A DNA stretch of 64,000 nucleotides from Brachypodius melanocephalos. Its lineage: Eukaryota; Chordata; Aves; Passeriformes; Pycnonotidae. Location: the NCBI GenBank assembly GCA_013398615.1, contig VZSR01003806.1, positions 19,682,957 to 19,746,956 on the forward strand, given 5' to 3'. The notes under the pieces were generated by a model. It was not told where the DNA came from. It saw only the letters and a program-made list of their open reading frames with translations, and did not search any database. Position 1 is the first letter of the stretch. The number at the start of each line of letters is the position of its first letter. The translations under genes were made by a program, and so were the position numbers. Of the stretch, positions 50,101 to 62,100 are shown piece by piece.

Positions 50101-53100
50101 GGACTGAATCCCTGCAAAAATCTGGCCACAGGCAGCAGCTTTCATTAGCAGAGGTCAAATTTCTCCAGCAGATGACTGGAGGTTCAGCAGGACTACCCCA
50201 AACAGAAGCAAAAGATTTTTTTTCCCATTTCCCTCTGCAGTTTTCAGTTGGTTTTATGGGCCCCAAGCACTGCTGCCTCTCCCAGAACTGGCTTTTTGGG
50301 TGTTTCTGTTTCTCTGCTGTAGGAAATGGAAAGACAGAAACTTCCACAGTTACTGAAGGGTTTGATTTGCAGCCTTGGGAGAAGCTTGGATTAATGTAAA
50401 AATAAAAGTACACAGACATTAGCAGAAAAATGATAAACTTATGTTTCCATAGTTGTAAGTAAGAATACACCTTAAGTAAGAAACTTCACTAGATAAGATA
50501 GTGAAGAATTTTCTAGTGTAGTAATGTAATTTTATAGAGTAAGCTAAGAGTTTAGATGTTATGATAGAAGCATATGTGTGTACATGTAGTAGTAGCCCAT
50601 GGGATAAAAATATGCACAGTGAAGAAAAATTAAGCTAAGGTGATAGGTCAAAAAAAAAAACCCCAAAATAAACTCTATGACAACTTTCTATTGGATTAGA
50701 ATGTTATAGATTGCCTTGTAATGAAGAAATTTGTGACTAGTTTTGAGCTATGGCCAACTTCTTGCTCCTCTAAAATCTCAGGGCCTTTGAGGCTGATGTT
50801 TATCTGAGTTAATAAATCGTTTTTAGCCCTCCCAGTGGTCCCATCCTTTCATTAAGGCATCAATAACACTCTCCCTCTCGCCTGGTGCCCTGTGCCTGCT
50901 GCCAGCCCGGTCTCCTGGCATTCCTGGGGGCAGGAGGGTGGGAGATGAGGGCAGTGCTGGGATGGACACCGTGTTGGAACCCAGGGCATCTCTCTGGCTG
51001 TCCTGGGAGCTCAGGAAANNNNNNNNNNNNNNNNNNNNNNNNNNNNNNNNNNNNNNNNNNNNNNNNNNNNNNNNNNNNNNNNNNNNNNNNNNNNNNNNNN
51101 NNNNNNNNNNNNNNNNNNTGAGCCTGGCCAGGCCGAAATCGGCGATTTTGCAGCAGAGCGACTCCGAGACGAGGATGTTGGCGGCCCTCAGGTCCCGGTG
51201 GATGAAGTTCATGCGCTCGATGTAGGCCATGCCCTCTGCCACCTGGGAGGGGAGGAAGAGCCCACCTTCATCATCACCTCCCTGATTTATCCTGGCTGGT
51301 TTTCAGCCACCTTTGCAAAGCACAGCATTTTCGCTGGGTTGCTGTTATCTCTCCGTGATCGTGGATGTGCCTGCGTTCCCCACGGATGGATGGGTGGATG
51401 GACAGGTGGGCCAGCAGACAGGTAAATAAATAGATACTGCCCTAGGTACTGCCCTTGTACAGGTGCAGATATTCAGCTTTACCAGCCTGAGCAGCCAAGT
51501 GAAGCAGCACTCTCTGTTTTTCTCAGAAGTCACAGCCCTGAGTCGTGTCTGCGGAGAAAGCTAAAACCACATCACTGGATCCCCAGCTTCTGCCACAGAT
51601 CTCTCCTCTCCAGTGGGGACTTTAGTCATAAACATTCCAGGTTAAATTTGTGAATTAAGAAAAGGGAAAAAAAAAAAAAAAACAAACCAAAACACAAAAA
51701 ATCAAACTAGCAAATCATAGAATTATAGAATGGTTGGAAGGGACCTTAGGACCTTAAAGATCCTCGCAGTCCAACCTCTTGCCATGGGCAGGGACACCTT
51801 TCACTATCCCAGGTTGCTCCAAATCCTGCCCAACCTGTCCTTGGACACTTCCAAGGATTCAGGGGCAACCACAGCTTCTCTGAGCAACCTGTGCCAGGGC
51901 TCCACCACCCTCACAGGGAAGAATTTATTCCTAAAATCTAACTGAGGTACCTGATGTGTGATGAGCCTCTATCAATGACAGCAGCAATATTTCATTGATA
52001 TGTGCTCAGGTTGAAAAGGGAGATTGATAGAAGACAGAGGTTCTCAGGTTGAGTCTCAGATTTGAATTTGGGTGATTTATTGGGAAGGTGAGAGGATGTC
52101 TGCAGCTCCTGCCAGCAAGAGGTAGCATCTATTAAAGCTTTTAAGTGCCTGTGGGTGAGGGCAGACCAATTTTCCACTCCATGCAGATTCACATGAGCCT
52201 CAGAACTCACATGTGGTTTCAAACAGGATACTCACACACACTTTCCAATGCTGCATTTCTAACCTGTGTCAACACCTCTCTAGTGCAAGGGCTGGTTTCT
52301 GCTGTGGAAAATGGAAGAATTGATGTAATTTCCTTTCCTGATGTTAATGAGATAGGACCTGGTGCTTGGCCCGTTCCAGCCCAGAGTGTTTTCAAGCATT
52401 TACCCTCAAGACTGACCACAGGATCGAGTGCATTGGCCCAGACTGTTCTAATTTTAACTCCCACGGATGTCATCGGATCAGAAACTGCGCTCGAGAGGGT
52501 TGGGCGCCTGTTGGGCTGTGATGTCAGCCCAACACCACAGATAAACAGATTGCAAAACAGCTCAGTAGACTGCCCTTTCCTCCTGCTGCTCCTCCCAGAG
52601 ATACCCAGGGAATGTTTAACTTCCTGCCCTGGGGAGGTGGAGCTGGGGTGGGAGAGGGAAGGATGGAAGTTGTCCTTCCAGTTGATGCCAATGGCTCAGG
52701 GATGGGTAAAATCCTCCCTACCCCATCTGAGGATGACTTTTGTGGGTTTTGCATGGTTGGGGTGTGGGGGTTTGGTCTGTGTTCAGTTTTCCTGGTCCTG
52801 CTGTGTGGTGCAGGTTGCCCAAAGAAGCTGTGGCTGCCCCTGGATCCCTGGGAGTGTCCAAGGCCAGGCTGGATGGGTCTTGGAGTAGCCTGGGATAGTG
52901 GAAGCTGTCCCTGCCCATGGCGGGATGTTGGAATGTGATGATTTTTCAGGTCTTTCCAACCCAAACCATTCTGTGATTCCATAATTCTGTAACAATGACC
53001 AAACTCTTTGCTCTGAGTCACCCAGAGATTGCTCTGGCTTCAGCAATTTCCTCCTGCACAGAAATGCATCTTGCCAGTTTCTGGAAAATGCTCCCACTAA

Positions 53101-56100
53101 ACCCAAAGGCTCTGTAATACGGATTAATTGGGATCATTTTCCTTATCCTCAGGGATTTAACACAAACCCAGGCTATAATTTTCAAGAGAGGGAATGAAAC
53201 AATGAAAGATGGAGGGAAGTGGGAATTTCAAGAGAGGAGAGAAGGAAGGAAGTCATTAAGCCAAATACCCTAAACAGGGAGGGTGAGTTTGTCCCCATAA
53301 CATTTCACAGACCACACTTATGAAGCTGCAGATATGAAGAATTTATCAATAGTGGAGAGGGAAGAAAGAGAAAGGTTTCTCTGCACCGCTATGGAAAATT
53401 AAAAATAAAAAGGACACAAGGTGGCACTGCTTCAAAGAATTTAAATCTTTTCATCCTGGTTAAAGCAAGAAGGAAAGTCTTCCACTATCATAAAACAATT
53501 CCTCAAATATTAAGATTCCCCAGTTGTTAATTCATTAAAAAGTAACTCTATATGTGGGCTGGAACCAGTCCACTTTGACAAGAGAAGCTCAGCGATTTTA
53601 TGGATAAATCTCAGATATTTATTCAGCCTGGTGCTTCAGGATTTTTTTTTTCCCAATATTTCCTAATTAGCCTAATTCTGCTCTGGATGAGCCAAATGCT
53701 GTCAACAGCTGGCTGGCACCAAAGTGCAGTGATTTGCCATTCTCATTCTTCATGTGGTTTCCCTTTATTTTCCCCTATTTGTGTTTAGAGGCACTTCTGG
53801 ATTAAAATGTTACAGTGCAGCTGCAACTATTAAGATTTGCAGCCTGAGGATGCTTAAAAGTTAAAAGTTTGTTTTCCTAAAGAGCAATATTCCCAGATCT
53901 GGGGGTCAGAACATCCTTTATGCCTCATCATCCGAAGGGCAGAACTGCTGGTCCTGCATTGGGAGTCTCTTTGTTGAGCTTTTCCTCTTTTTTTTGGTAA
54001 AAAGAAAAAGAAAGGTTTGCTTTTTTTTTTTTTCCTGCTGAGCAAAACAGGAAATAAAAATAAATAAAATCAGATCAAAATAAACTCATCCACACCCCCC
54101 AAAAAACCCCAAACTCCAGACCTCTAAGCCCTGCACTAAGCTATCAGAGGGCTGCCCTAAGGACAGAACTGATATTCACATGGACACAAGAGGGATGAGG
54201 AGAATCCCTAAGAGAACACACCAGGAGGAGCTGTTTTTCTCCAGGAAACCTTTGCTCTGACTGACATCAGACTTGCAGGAATTCCACTGAGGCAATAACA
54301 AACCTCGGATCATTTTCCCAGTGACAGTTCACTGACCTGAGCAGAGATATCAATGAGTTTGGGGAGATTCAGCTGGCTTCCTTCTTCTGTCTTCAGGTAA
54401 TCCAGCAAACACCCTGCAGGAGAGGAGGGACTGCTGTGACTCTTCTGAATCATCTATAAATTTGCTTTTCCTGGTGCTTCTCAGAATACATGCAACAAAT
54501 CTGCCTCCACCCTAAGGAAAATCTGAGGAACAAGAATGGAGGTCCACTGGAGCATCTTCCACTAGGAAAGCTCCCAAACAGCCCAAATTCCCCTCTGTTC
54601 AGCACAGATCTGTTGCAAACTGCTGGGCATTCGTCGTTTAAACTGTTATAAACAAGAGGGGGGAAAAAGAAAGGACAATTCCACCATGAGGGGAGTAAAA
54701 ACCTGAAACAAACTTCCTGTGAGAACAGCGGAGAGGAGAACTTTAAATACTCTTCAAATGGAGCATCAGCATGGTTTATTCATCACCCACAAAGTCTCTT
54801 TCTGCATTAGAATTGAACTTTTGGGTCACTTCCTTGCAGATTTGGTACAACCCCTCCTGCCCACCCTCATTTTGCGTGGGGCCAGATCACCAAACTGGTT
54901 CTGCAGAAGCCCAGCAAAGAGCTCCAGGGTTTTTTTTTTACCATTGGCCATGTACTCTGTCACAATGTAGATGGGCTGCTTGGTGACCACGGCGTACAGC
55001 CGGACCAGTTTGTTGTGCTGCAGCTTCTTCATCAGGTTTGCCTCTGCCAGGAAGGCATCAGGGTCCATGCTGCCCTCCTTCATGGTCTTCACAGCCACCT
55101 TGACGTTGTTCTTGTAGTAGCCTGCAGAGAGATTATGAAGTTTTGAGGAATTTTTGGGCTCTCTGCAGGCTCTGTGGGGTTGTGTAGGAGAAGAAGAGCT
55201 CATGGAGCAGAAGACCACAGTAACAGCTTGAATCTCTCACGTGGTAAATCCCAGTGCCAGCAGGTGTGAGAGGGGAAGGGATACCCATGTCACAGCTGTC
55301 AATCCATGAGGCTGCATCAGGGATTGTCCCTGCAATGAGCCCATCCTCACACAACCATCCCAGACCCTTTCTGGGTGAAATCTCTGAGGCCTCCCACCAG
55401 CTGCACTCTCAGATCATCCAAATACCATCCAAAAAGGCAGGACTGTGCAGTCAGCACATGAATTCAGCCTGGTCCTGTCCACAACCTCGATTTCCAAGGC
55501 AACCAGCAACCACAAAGAGCGTGGCAAAGGAAGCTGAGCTGCCCCCACTTCCTCTCCTGCTGATTAGCAGTAGGCAGGAAGGCATCAGGGGTGGAGAGCT
55601 GGGGTAAAAAGTGTAACAGGGAGGTAGAAAAATGGGAAAATGTCACCCAGGCACCCTACTGGGTGTGACATGATCACTCTCATCACTACAGTTGTGGCTA
55701 GGATCCCCAGGAAGAATGAGTGCATATCCCAAGAGATGAGTAAACAGTGACTTCAACACCCATCCTCTGTGAAACCCTTGCTCAACCACGGATCTGTGCA
55801 AACACTGGAGCTGTCCAGTCCTTCCCAGGAATCTGCATCTACTTCTCTGTGTGTACCCAAAAATATGTGTTCGTCCTCAAGGATCCCCACTCCCAGAATA
55901 GTCTTGCTTCAGGGAAATAAAAGGATTTCCCATCTCCTCTCTTTCTGTCCTTTTTTTTTTTTTTCCTGGAATGGAGGGAATTCCACTTACCCATCCACAC
56001 TTCCCCAAACTGCCCACTGCCCAGCTTCTTCACAAGCTTCAGGGCCTCCCGAGGGATCTCCCACTCGTCCTGGGCCCAGGGTCTCTGGGGAACCAGGGAT

Positions 56101-59100
56101 GTGCAGGGAGCTGTGAGGCGCTGGCACAGCCCATCCCCTTTCTCTGCATGAGGACAAAGCACAGGACAGTTCAGTGGGATGGCAGAGAAAACCTCCTCCT
56201 TCCTCCATCCACACCTGCCAGGAAAAATCAACCCATGGAAACCACCACAGCCACACGGGGAAGCGGTGGAGTCCCCAACCCTGGAGGGACTTAAAATCTA
56301 TGTGGATGTGGCACTTGGGGACATGTGTTAGTGGTGGCCTTGGCAGTTCAGGAGGAGCAGCTGGATTCAGTGGTCTTAGAGGGGCTTTTCCAACCTTTAT
56401 AATTCTATGACTTCATGAAAACTTTCAGCTGCAGAGATCAAGGCACCCAGAATGATCCCAATCAAAGGGAAAAGCTCAAAGAGAGCCATAGAGGAGCAAA
56501 TTTTCCTGTCCAATTATTCCAAACCCTGTTGAATATCCTGACAGCGTTCACCTCTTTCCTTCCCTAATGGGAGACACTCCCTGACTTTAGGGCTGGGGTC
56601 AGAGCTCACCCTTGCAATTCCCCAGGCTGCAAACCAGGGCTCTGGCTGTAGGATCCCACCTGGCCCACCAGAGCAGGTGGAGCAGCCGTGGTGTCTCCCA
56701 AGCCTGTCCTCCCTCTGTCCCCACTCTCTTCCAGGACACAAATCCACGAGGGAAGGCAGAGCACTCACGGCTGTAATGATGGATGAGCTCTGGCAGGCTG
56801 GAGAAGGTGATCCTGGGGGAGATGTAGTACCCCCCACCATCCAGGGAGCGGATCCTGTAGTGTTTGATGATGTCCCCGTGGGCGGAGTTGCTGTCTCTCA
56901 CGGACAGGGAATAGGCATCTGGAGAAGGACAGAAGGAGCTGTGAGGACAAACTGCACCCCAGCCAGGGCCTTTCCTCATTCCTTGGCTGTCTACAGCTGC
57001 AAACCAGCCCTGGCTGATGCCTTTCCAGGACAAGACCCCCAGAATTTACAGCTGCACGCTTCCATCCCTCCAAGGAAAGGGCACAGGATAAAAGTTCATC
57101 AGAGCTTAACTGGTCCTGCCCAGGCTTCCTGGAGTAACATCTGCCTGAGCTGTGGCCAGCAGCCCCATGGAAGCACTGTGGGGATCAGCAGCACCTCTCC
57201 AGGCAGAGCAATCAGGTGTTCCCTAGGTCAGGATGGTCTTTCCACAGCTCCATATTCCCACCTGAGCTCTGCCAACCTCAGCATCACGAAATCAGAATGG
57301 TTTGGGTTGGAAAGGACCTTAAAGCCCGTCCAGAGCCATCCCCTGCCATGACAGAGACACCTTCCACTATCCCAGGTTGTTCCAAGCCCTGTCCAACCTG
57401 GCCTTGGACACTTCCAGAGATCCAGGGGCAGCCACAGCTTCTCTGAGCAACCTGTGCCAGGATCTCTCCACCCTCACAGGGAAGAATTTCTTCGTAGCAT
57501 CCAATCCCAACCTGCCCTCTTTCAATTTAAAGCCATTTAAAACCAATTAAAGCCATTCCCTTCTGGATTAAACATTATGAAACCTTGTGCCAGTGTGTCA
57601 GTGGTTCAGCTGGGGGATACAGGAGGAAATTCAGGAGAATTATCCTATTCAGCCACAAACTTGTGACCGTGGCTAAACAGGATCTAGAGATTCCCATTTG
57701 GAATCTTGTCCCTTTTGGGCTTCAAGGGAGCTGCTCAGCCATCCCCCACTCCAACCTGCTATTCCCTTCATGAGAGTCTAAACCAAGAGGTTGGAGTTCA
57801 GTGCACAAAAGCATCACTAGATGTTGCTGCAGAGCTGAACTTCTTCCAGCCTGTGTCAGATTCAATGCAATTTAGCAGAGGGGTTTTTCCCCTTTTGTCT
57901 GGATCATATTTCTGGAGTGAGTTCTCACAAGCCTGCTGGGCTGTTCTGAGTCTAATATGTCACCTGGGCTGATAAACTGCCCATTTTGGATGTTTTTTAA
58001 AGAAAAGGCAAGGCTATACATGTTTAAAAGTGTGTGTCTGTTCATGCAGGGTCATAAAAAGAAGCAGAGCCATCCACAGCAACTCTGAAACCCTAATCCT
58101 GCATGTGAGGGCAAAGGTTTTTAACATAAAATCCTCACTGGTTGATGTTTCTCCATCCCAGCACCAGCAGTTTTTCCTACACTGCGCCTGAAAACTGTTT
58201 GCATCTATAAAAAGCAGCAAAAAAACCCCTTCATCTCTGTGGATAATTGCTCTGCTGGAGTGATCATAAATCTTTACAAGCAGAGTTTGGAAGAGCCTAA
58301 AGTTTTCCTAATCATTTTGAGGGGACTCCCTTCCTGCAGAGACCAGATGTGGTGGTGTAAAATTCATGGAAAAACCTGGTGGTTTAAATGCAGAGCCAGG
58401 GAACCTCAAATTTGACGTGGTGTTCTCCTCAATAAAGGAAGCTCTTCTGCTTCTCTTTCCATCACCATGAATGTCAGGCAGAAGACAAATCGAGAAGCCT
58501 TTTTGATTTGATCAGTCCTGCAGCTGAACAACTGAGAAACAGCCCTGAAACATCTTCAATGGGGCGATAAAAACCTCGAGGGAAAGGCAAAGAAATAGCT
58601 CTGCTGTCTCTTCTGTGGTACCCACATGGCCCTAAGTTCCAAAATAATGACAATAAACATCAAGGCCAAAGGATGGACTTGATAATCTTGAGAGATCTTT
58701 TTCAACCTAAATGACTCTGTGATTCTGTGAAGATATGACAACAACACCACCTATATATCATTATTATTATTATTATTACTACTACTGTTAACTATTATTA
58801 TTTTCCATTATTGCTGTTGAGGGTCATGATGTTGTTTTAATTTCAAAGAGATTGAAATACTGCCAGCTTGGTGTGCCTGGGACACAGCTTAGGGTTTTTG
58901 TGGGGTTTTTAGAGGGTAAGGCCAACTCAAGGAAGGAGCCCAACGTGGTGTGAAGGCAGCTGCACTGAGACCAAACTATCCTGCAAAAGGAAATGCAGGA
59001 ACTGATGACAAACACCTCTGCAAGGGGGTGTCTGGGGGCTGAGAGTCAGCAGGGAAGAGGAGACCTGCCCTGTTTGCCAGTGTGGTTGCACCCAAAATAT

Positions 59101-62100
59101 TTTCTCCCACAGGATCTCCTTTCCAGCCCCCACCAACCCTTTAAACTCTCCTGCACTTTTCAAATGGAGACAGGGCCAATCTCTCAGCTGGCAGTGTTAA
59201 TTCTTACCCTGTCATTAAGCTAATGACTGCATCTCAACCCCAGTCACAGTTCAATTTGCTGCAGGGAGCGTGGTGGAGCTTCCCTGTCATTCTCCATGGC
59301 CTCCCTTGGGAGCTGCTGTGCAATGCACTGAAGCTGGAAAGATTCAGTTCTTCCTTCAATGGTTTGAATTGGAAGGGTCCTTAAAATTCATCTTGTTCCA
59401 CCCACTGCCATAGACAGGGACACTTTCACTAAACCAGGTTGCTCCAAGCCCTGTCCAACCTGGTCCCTGCTCCCAGTGGCAGCAGGAAATGAGAATCATT
59501 GACTCCTGATTCCCTCTGATGATATCCAGGATAGGCAAAAGGAATTCTCACTCCTCAGCCACAAGGGACATTCACCTATTCTGCAATTCCTGCACCAAAT
59601 CCTGGCATGGACCTTGACTGGTAAAGAATCCAGAGTACAAAATTCATGGAACAATTTCCTCATTAAAAAGTTGTCCAGCCTTGGCACAGCTGCCTAAGGC
59701 AGTGATAAAGTCCCCATCCCTGAAAGGGTTTAAAAGCCATATAGATATGGCACCTGGGGACATGGTTTAGTGCATTTCCTGCCCCTAAAGCTCTCAGCAG
59801 CTCCTTAAATCCTTCCCAACGGGAAGCAGAGGAGCTCAGCTGGATGCAGGGGCTGAGCTCAGTGAGGTCCCTCCTGCTGGGAGCAGAGACTCAGGAATCC
59901 TGCCGGGAGTCAGGAGCCCGTGGCACAGCACAGCTGGGGGAATGTGTTCCTGCAGCTTTGGGAATGATTATGATTTCAGGGGGACTGTGTTTATCTGCAG
60001 CAGCTTCAGCAAGGACAGTGCTCCGCCGATGATTTCACTGCCAGCCCGCTTCCCACGCTGTCCCCCTCTTCCCAGGGTGCTGGATGTGCCTTTTGTGGAC
60101 TCTGAGAAATGTTGGCTCTGAAGATTTGTAAAGTTTCTGCATCCCAAACCATGAGGACAATGAAACTCTGCTCGGGATGGGCTGGGAATAGGTGCTGCTC
60201 CTAATCAGGGTGCAGAACCCATCCCCCTGTGCCTGAGACATCCCAGTATGAGGCAACCACCTCCCAGTTTGAGCCACTAATGGGGCTTAGCTCAGCCCAG
60301 TGCTTGTCTCTGATGGTCAGATTTTGCTGGTCATGTGCCAAGTGAATGAAAATACATGTCATGGGAAAGGAAAACTGCAAGGGCAGGGTTAATTCCATGG
60401 CATTGCTCTGGACATCTCTTGGTGGGCCACAGAGTGCTTTACATCAGGGAATTCTGCTCCAGGGCACATTTGGAGATGTCTGGCTCTGTCTTTTTCCTTT
60501 TTCTTTAGGGAGGAGGGTGCTGTGGCTCAGATGGATCAAATGAGGTCATTCAGGCAGCCCAGAGCACAGGATGCTCAGGTAGCAGCTGGGCACACAGGGT
60601 GATTCAGAGGATGAGGTGTTCGAAGGAATAACACCCATGCTCTATCCTAAATACCAGAAAAGGCACATGGCAGAGACACAGCTGAGCATTTGGGACTCAC
60701 ATGGGACTTCCACGGACTGTAACTCACATCTGCTAAAACAGAATATCCCACACCTCATTCTCCTTGACAGCAGAGACAGGGCATTGAGGATCTGGTGATT
60801 TCTCCTTGGATTTCAGGACTCCACCTGCCCTGCTCGAGCCCTGTGTGACCAAGACCCACCCACATCCCAGATAATAGCAGAAGCTGGGGACAATTGTCCT
60901 GAACAAATGTAGGGAAAGGTCTGATCTGTGTGGCACCTGGAGATGCCATAAAAACCAGGATCATGTGTGGACAGAGCTTCAGACACAGCACACGAGTGTT
61001 TGCTCCCTGTGTGCACTGAACAACCACACCAGTTCCCCAAAAAGCCCAGCAAACAAAGGGAGAGCGGGAATGGGATAAACAGAAGAGCAGCACATGGTGA
61101 TAAGCCCAAGCCTGATCACTGCAAAAGCACCACAAAGGCAGCAGGGAAACTGAGGTGCAGCAGAAAAAGTGACTTACAAAGTGAAATGCTTAGGAAAAAA
61201 AATCTCTTAAATGTTTCCTGAACTGAATGTTTCCTAAAAGTTTTGAAAGCTGCAAGTCCTTATGGACAGCAGCCCTCCTGCTTGGCATCAGCTCAGCAGG
61301 GATGTGTGAAGATGAGTCCAGGCACGGGGCAGAGGGGGAAATTCAAATTAGGATGCTACAGCCTGACACAGCCCCACTGCCTGGAGGCTGAGGGACACGG
61401 ATACAGGAGGATGAGATTCCAGCTGCTGCATCCAGACCCTGGCACTATTTAATTTTCTGGCAAGGGTGAAAGGAACAAATCCGTGGTGGAAGGAACAGAT
61501 GCTGTCTTGGAGACCTCTCTTGCGAATAGGAGAAAAAAAAAAGAGACAAGAAAGGAAGAAGGAGATGCTACAAGAGGCAGAAGCCATTTGTAGGATGGAG
61601 GAGCCAGACTGTTCCCTCTCTTACTGTTTGGCCTTCGGGAAACAAGTCAAGGAAAAGAAGGTTCCATGTGATTTCAGATGGATGCTCCAACTCTCTACTG
61701 AACAAGTCACAGTTGGACACAAAGATCTTAGAGATTTTCCAACCTAAACAATTCCTTGCTTCGACTGGGAAAACACAAAGCACCTTTTCCCATGTGTTAA
61801 GGAAAGACTCATGCACCCATTTGAAAGGAAAGGAGCCAAATGACAGCAAGACTGAAACACTTTCCTGAACTACTCCATGGATCTGGTTCAGAGCAGAACC
61901 ATGGTAACACCACGAGCATCATTTCCTCCGTGCTGTAAACACACATGATGGCCCAAAGAAAGCAAGGAGAAAAAAGCAGGAAAGAAATAATAAATAATAA
62001 ATAATAAATGATAAATGATAAATGATAAATGATAAATGATAAATAATAAATAATAAATAATAAATTCCCATGAGACAACCACAACTAACTTCCAGACTCT

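Larger units (their letters stand above)
48616..51018 (-). other. BLK intron (APE exon to catalytic-loop exon)
   Basis: The intron contains a CR1 end and a solo LTR, both listed separately, and ends in the assembly gap. About 49000-50400 is AT-rich unique sequence with nothing recognised. Confidence 0.8.
51243..54336 (-). other. BLK intron
   Basis: Contains two CR1 fragments (51714-51947 and 52808-52992), A-rich tracts and otherwise unique sequence. Confidence 0.85.

Noticed and set aside
50823..51242. Single exon running through the N gap
   Set aside because: The apparent frame passes through unknown bases; the family exon is 154 bp, so the part left of the gap should be intron.
52145..52888. 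247-codon plus-strand open frame
   Set aside because: It lies in a BLK intron, ends in CR1-derived sequence and shows no known domain.
61985..62066. Cluster of AATAAA poly(A) signals on the plus strand
   Set aside because: They are by-products of the AATAAAT simple repeat and lie antisense in an intron.
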